A stretch of 64,000 nucleotides of DNA, taken from assembly GCF_010731735.1 (NCBI RefSeq), contig NZ_AP022588.1, forward strand, positions 620,001 through 684,000, read 5' to 3'. This DNA comes from Mycolicibacterium sediminis. Lineage in GTDB: Bacteria > Actinomycetota > Actinomycetes > Mycobacteriales > Mycobacteriaceae. Numbering within the stretch: position 1 is the first letter of the stretch; each line of letters begins with the position of its first letter. Of this stretch, positions 61,189-64,000 are shown one piece after another. The notes under the pieces were generated by a model that saw only the letters and a list, made by a program, of their open reading frames with translations, made no database searches and was not told where the DNA came from. The position numbers and the translations under genes are program-made.

Positions 61189-61995
61189 ATGACCACTTCG
61201 AACGCGACCGTGACGGCTCCGACGACCGCCGAGCGCATTCGCAGCGCCTGCGCCCGTGGCGGCGGAGCCATGCTGGCCGTCGAAGGCACCGAGCCCACTT
61301 CGACACCCGTCCACCACCTGCTTGCCGACGGGTCGTTCGCGATCACGGTGCCGGCCAACGGCCTGCTCGCCGGGATGGTCGTCGCCTCGGGCACCGCCGG
61401 GATGCAGGCCGTGCTGGAGATGACCGACTACGCTCCTCTGCCGCTGCGCGAACCGGTCCGTTCCCTCGTCTGGATGAGCGGGCGACTGCGGCACGTTCCC
61501 ACCCGGGACGTGTCCGCGATGCTCGACCTGATCGCCGCCGAGAACCCCGATCCCGCTCTGCTGCAGGTGAATACGGGCGCCGCTGACGCCGCGACCGGCG
61601 ACACCCCGTACGCCCTGGTGCGCATGGAGGTCGACTCGGTGGTCGTCGCCGACTCGACGGGTGCGGAGTCCGTTGGCCTCGGCACGCTGCTCGAGGCCGA
61701 ACCCGATCCGTTCTACGCCCTGGAGTCCTCCTGGCTGCAGCACCTCGAGTCGGCCCACCGCGACGTCGTCGACCGGTTGGCCGACCGGCTGCCGACTCAG
61801 CTGCGACGCGGACGGGTGCGCCCCCTGGGCCTCGACCGGTACGGCGTTCAGCTGCGGGTCGAGGACGCCGACGGCGACCACGACGTGCGACTGCCGTTCG
61901 CCAAGCCGGTCGACGACGTCACGGGACTGAGCCAGGCGATCCGCGTCCTGATGGGCTGCCCGTTCCTCAACGGGCTGCGCTCGCGCCGCATCTGA
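61189..61995 (+). CDS. Iron-regulated DUF2470 protein (Rv3839-like)
   Basis: A 268-residue protein. The N-terminal part (residues about 15-125) resembles the split-barrel flavin/heme-binding fold of HugZ-like proteins, and the C-terminal part (about 175-265) is a DUF2470 domain (SWLQHLESAHRDVVDRLADR). Such proteins take part in haem or iron handling, and Rv3839 is known as an IdeR-controlled gene. ATG at 61189 with GGAAGG upstream is secure. A role in iron acquisition from haem is inferred. Confidence 0.88.
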   Translation: MTTSNATVTAPTTAERIRSACARGGGAMLAVEGTEPTSTPVHHLLADGSFAITVPANGLLAGMVVASGTAGMQAVLEMTDYAPLPLREPVRSLVWMSGRLRHVPTRDVSAMLDLIAAENPDPALLQVNTGAADAATGDTPYALVRMEVDSVVVADSTGAESVGLGTLLEAEPDPFYALESSWLQHLESAHRDVVDRLADRLPTQLRRGRVRPLGLDRYGVQLRVEDADGDHDVRLPFAKPVDDVTGLSQAIRVLMGCPFLNGLRSRRI

Positions 61996-62009
61996 ACCCC
62001 GCGTCGCAC

Positions 62010-62015
62010 TAGCGT
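62010..62015 (+). promoter_or_regulatory. Candidate -10 element for the CPBP gene (leaderless)
   Basis: TAGCGT lies seven bases before the GTG at 62023. Confidence 0.45.
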
Positions 62016-62022
62016 GACTGCG

Positions 62023-62790
62023 GTGACGGACCGCATCGACGACTTCACCGCCCCGCCACGGCGCACGATCCGCATCGAGATCGTCGTCGTGCTGGCCGTG
62101 ACCTTCGGGCTGTCCGCGTACACCGCCCTGCTCCGGCTCACCGAGGCCGTCATCCTCGGCCTCTCGGGACGGACCGTGGCCCTCAACCCGCGACGGTCGC
62201 CGATCGACCTGGTCGACCTCGGCCTCAACCTCGCCTCGGTCTTCCAACTCGTCGCCTGGGGAGCCCTCGGCCTGTACCTGCTGTGGCGCAGCGGCATCGG
62301 CCCCGCCGACGTCGGCCTCGGCAGGTTCCGGTGGCGACCGGATCTGCTCGGGGGACTGGGCCTCGCGGCGCTGATCGGGCTCCCCGGCCTGGGCCTCTAC
62401 GTCGTCGGCCGCACCATCGGCATCGGCGTCGAGGTCGAACCGGCCGAACTCAACGACACCTGGTGGCGAGTCCCCGTTCTGCTCGCCATGGCGTTCGCGA
62501 ACGGCTGGGCCGAGGAGATCATCGTCGTCGGCTTCTTGATGACGCGGCTCCGGCAGCTGAGCTACTCCCCGGTCGTGGTCCTCGTCGCGTCCAGCGTGCT
62601 GCGCGGGCTCTACCACCTGTATCAAGGCTTCGGCGCCGGCCTCGGCAACATCGTGATGGGCCTGGTGTTCGGCTACGTCTGGCAGCGCACCGGGCGGCTC
62701 TGGCCACTGGTCATCGCCCACGGGCTGATCGACTCGGTCGCGTTCGTGGGCTACGCCCTGGCGGCGGGCCACCTCGACTGGCTGCGCTGA
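62023..62790 (+). CDS. CPBP-family intramembrane metalloprotease-like protein
   Basis: A membrane protein of 255 residues (258 from the GTG at 62014) with about seven or eight helices and the CPBP/Abi motifs: GWAEEIIVVGF (Glu pair), RGLYHLYQGFGAGLGN (His) and LVIAHGLIDS (His, Asp). Family members include CAAX-type proteases and bacteriocin-immunity-like proteins; the substrate is unknown. GTG at 62023 is preferred because it follows TAGCGT by seven bases. Confidence 0.88.
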   Translation: MTDRIDDFTAPPRRTIRIEIVVVLAVTFGLSAYTALLRLTEAVILGLSGRTVALNPRRSPIDLVDLGLNLASVFQLVAWGALGLYLLWRSGIGPADVGLGRFRWRPDLLGGLGLAALIGLPGLGLYVVGRTIGIGVEVEPAELNDTWWRVPVLLAMAFANGWAEEIIVVGFLMTRLRQLSYSPVVVLVASSVLRGLYHLYQGFGAGLGNIVMGLVFGYVWQRTGRLWPLVIAHGLIDSVAFVGYALAAGHLDWLR

Positions 62791-62808
62791 CCGACGGCGT
62801 CGCGCACG

Positions 62809-62814
62809 TACATT
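62809..62814 (+). promoter_or_regulatory. Candidate -10 element for the LCP gene (leaderless)
   Basis: TACATT lies six bases before the GTG at 62821. Confidence 0.5.
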
Positions 62815-62820
62815 CGTCGT

Positions 62821-64000
62821 GTGACCAGACCTCCCGATCCGCGCCGGCCACGGCCGCCGCGCGAGGAGCCGCAGGTCATCCGCCGCGATCCCGCCTACCG
62901 GCCGCCACCGCCACCCCCGTGGCGGCCACCGCCCCCTCGCCAGGGACCGCCGCGTCAGCCGCCCCCGGTACGTCGGCACCCACCGCCGCCACCACCACCA
63001 CCTCCGTTGCGGCGACCACCTCCCGTGACGTCACGGCCCCAGCCACCGGCGCCGCGTGCCCGGCCCGTGACACCGACCCCACCACCGGCAGCCCGCCCAC
63101 CGAGGCGCCGACGGCGGTGGGGGCGGATGGTGCTGCTGGTCGTCGTCGTGCTCCTCGCCGCGGTCGCCGGTACGGGCTACTGGGTCGACACCAGCCTGCG
63201 ACGCATCCCGGCACTCGCGGCCTACCAGGACCGGCCGTCCGCCGGCAAGGGCACCACCTGGCTGCTCGTCGGCTCGGACAGCCGCCAGGGCCTCACCGTC
63301 GAGCAGCAGGCCGACCTGGCCACGGGCGGTGACGTCGGCAACGGCCGCACCGACACGATCCTGGTGGTGCACGTCCCCGGCCTGGGGTCCGGTGCGCCGA
63401 CCACGATGGTGTCCATCCCCCGGGACAGCTACGTCTCGATCCCGGGGTACGGCGAGGACAAGATCAACGCGGCCTTCTCGCTCGGGGGCGCCGCGCTGCT
63501 GGCGCAGACCGTCGAGCAGGCGACCGGCATCCGACTGGACCACTACGCGGAGATCGGCTTCGACGGCTTCGCCGAACTCGTCGACGCCGTGGGCGGCGTG
63601 ACGATGTGCCCTCCCGAGCCCATCAGCGACCCGCTCGCCGGCATCGACCTCCCGGCCGGCTGCCAGGAACTCGACGGTCGGACGGCGCTCGGCTACGTCC
63701 GGACCCGCGCCACGCCGCGCGCCGATCTCGACCGCATGGTCAACCAGCGACTGTTCATGTCGACGCTGATGCAGCGCGCGACCAGCGCGAGCGTCCTGGC
63801 CAATCCGCTGCGGTGGTACCCGATGGCGCGAGCCGCGTCGGGCGTGGTGACCGTCGACGAGGGCGCGCACGTGTGGGACCTGGTCCGGCTCGGTTGGGCG
63901 TTGCACGGAACCATCACGACCACCACCATGCCGATCGCCGACTTCACCAGCGGCGACAGCGGATCGGTGGTGGTCTGGAACGACGACGCGGCGCGCAGGC
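62821..64000 (+). CDS. LytR-CpsA-Psr (LCP) family protein, N-terminal 393 residues (3' end outside window)
   Basis: The frame is open from GTG 62821 to the window end. About 100 cytoplasmic residues rich in Pro and Arg come first, then one membrane helix at about 101-121, then the LCP domain. LCP motifs: TTWLLVGSDSRQGL, GRTDTILVVHV, VSIPRDSYVSIPGYGEDKINAAF, and GYVRTRATPRADLDRMVNQR with the Arg residues that hold the lipid pyrophosphate. LCP enzymes attach polymers such as arabinogalactan to peptidoglycan; the annotation of the Mtb counterpart as a transcriptional regulator is historical. Whether this copy is the main ligase or an accessory one cannot be decided here. Confidence 0.92.
   Translation, partial: MTRPPDPRRPRPPREEPQVIRRDPAYRPPPPPPWRPPPPRQGPPRQPPPVRRHPPPPPPPPPLRRPPPVTSRPQPPAPRARPVTPTPPPAARPPRRRRRWGRMVLLVVVVLLAAVAGTGYWVDTSLRRIPALAAYQDRPSAGKGTTWLLVGSDSRQGLTVEQQADLATGGDVGNGRTDTILVVHVPGLGSGAPTTMVSIPRDSYVSIPGYGEDKINAAFSLGGAALLAQTVEQATGIRLDHYAEIGFDGFAELVDAVGGVTMCPPEPISDPLAGIDLPAGCQELDGRTALGYVRTRATPRADLDRMVNQRLFMSTLMQRATSASVLANPLRWYPMARAASGVVTVDEGAHVWDLVRLGWALHGTITTTTMPIADFTSGDSGSVVVWNDDAARR

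Overview
The window is high-GC actinobacterial chromosome and is almost certainly from a mycobacterium, most like an environmental, rapidly growing Mycolicibacterium. The evidence is the gene content and order. From left to right it follows the Mycobacterium tuberculosis (Mtb) cell-envelope region from glfT1/Rv3782 to about Rv3840. It carries dprE1-dprE2-aftA-embCAB, fadD32-pks13-accD4, glf-glfT2-ubiA-aftB, erp, serS and pheA, a combination specific to organisms that make arabinogalactan and mycolic acids. Comparisons with Mtb are from memory, not from a search.

Layout. 1-1445: end of the galactan starter transferase GlfT1, then the galactan exporter permease Wzm. 1618-6510: an accessory block (AhpD-like protein, STAS protein, MocR-type and AraC-type regulators, membrane transporter). 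6520-20856: GtrA-like protein, DprE1/DprE2 (which make decaprenyl-phosphoryl-arabinose), AftA, and EmbC, EmbA and EmbB, all on the plus strand. 20942-31274 (minus): fadD32-pks13-accD4 for mycolic acid condensation, with a transmembrane Ser/Thr kinase gene as the last member of the series. 31565-34089 (minus): Culp6-type lipase/esterase, a DUF732 lipoprotein and the MPT51/FbpD protein. 34248-40947 (minus): glf-glfT2-PAP2-ubiA-aftB, each gene overlapping the next. 41207-43891 (plus): Erp with pentapeptide repeats, then a PGRP-type amidase with LGFP repeats.

43896-48137: HAD phosphatase, acyltransferase, APH-like kinase, an MBL-Rieske protein and its small partner. 48126-53211 (minus): an amide/ureido catabolic cassette (LysR, MHS-family transporter, M20 amidohydrolase, amidase) where Mtb has its sulfolipid genes. 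53239-57141: MOSC protein, LpqN/LpqT-type lipoprotein, DUF5718 protein, SerS. 57374-64000: septum-formation-like protein, small metallopeptidase, Cys-rich mini-protein, phosphoglycerate-mutase-like protein, PheA, an iron-box-controlled DUF2470 protein, a CPBP protein, and a LytR-CpsA-Psr protein cut by the window end.

Together the core genes form an envelope factory. UbiA, the PAP2 phosphatase and DprE1/E2 make the arabinose donor. Glf, GlfT1 and GlfT2 build galactan, which Wzm exports. AftA, EmbA/B/C and AftB build arabinan. FadD32, AccD4 and Pks13 make the mycolates that cap it. The LytR-CpsA-Psr protein belongs to the family that attaches such polymers to peptidoglycan.

The most notable points are: the kinase gene at the end of the mycolate operon; a perfect palindrome filling the spacer of a strong-looking promoter for that operon; a terminator-like hairpin in the leader of the transporter gene; the absence of fbpA between fbpD and aftB; and the amide cassette. 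No rRNA, tRNA, CRISPR array, insertion sequence or prophage was recognised.
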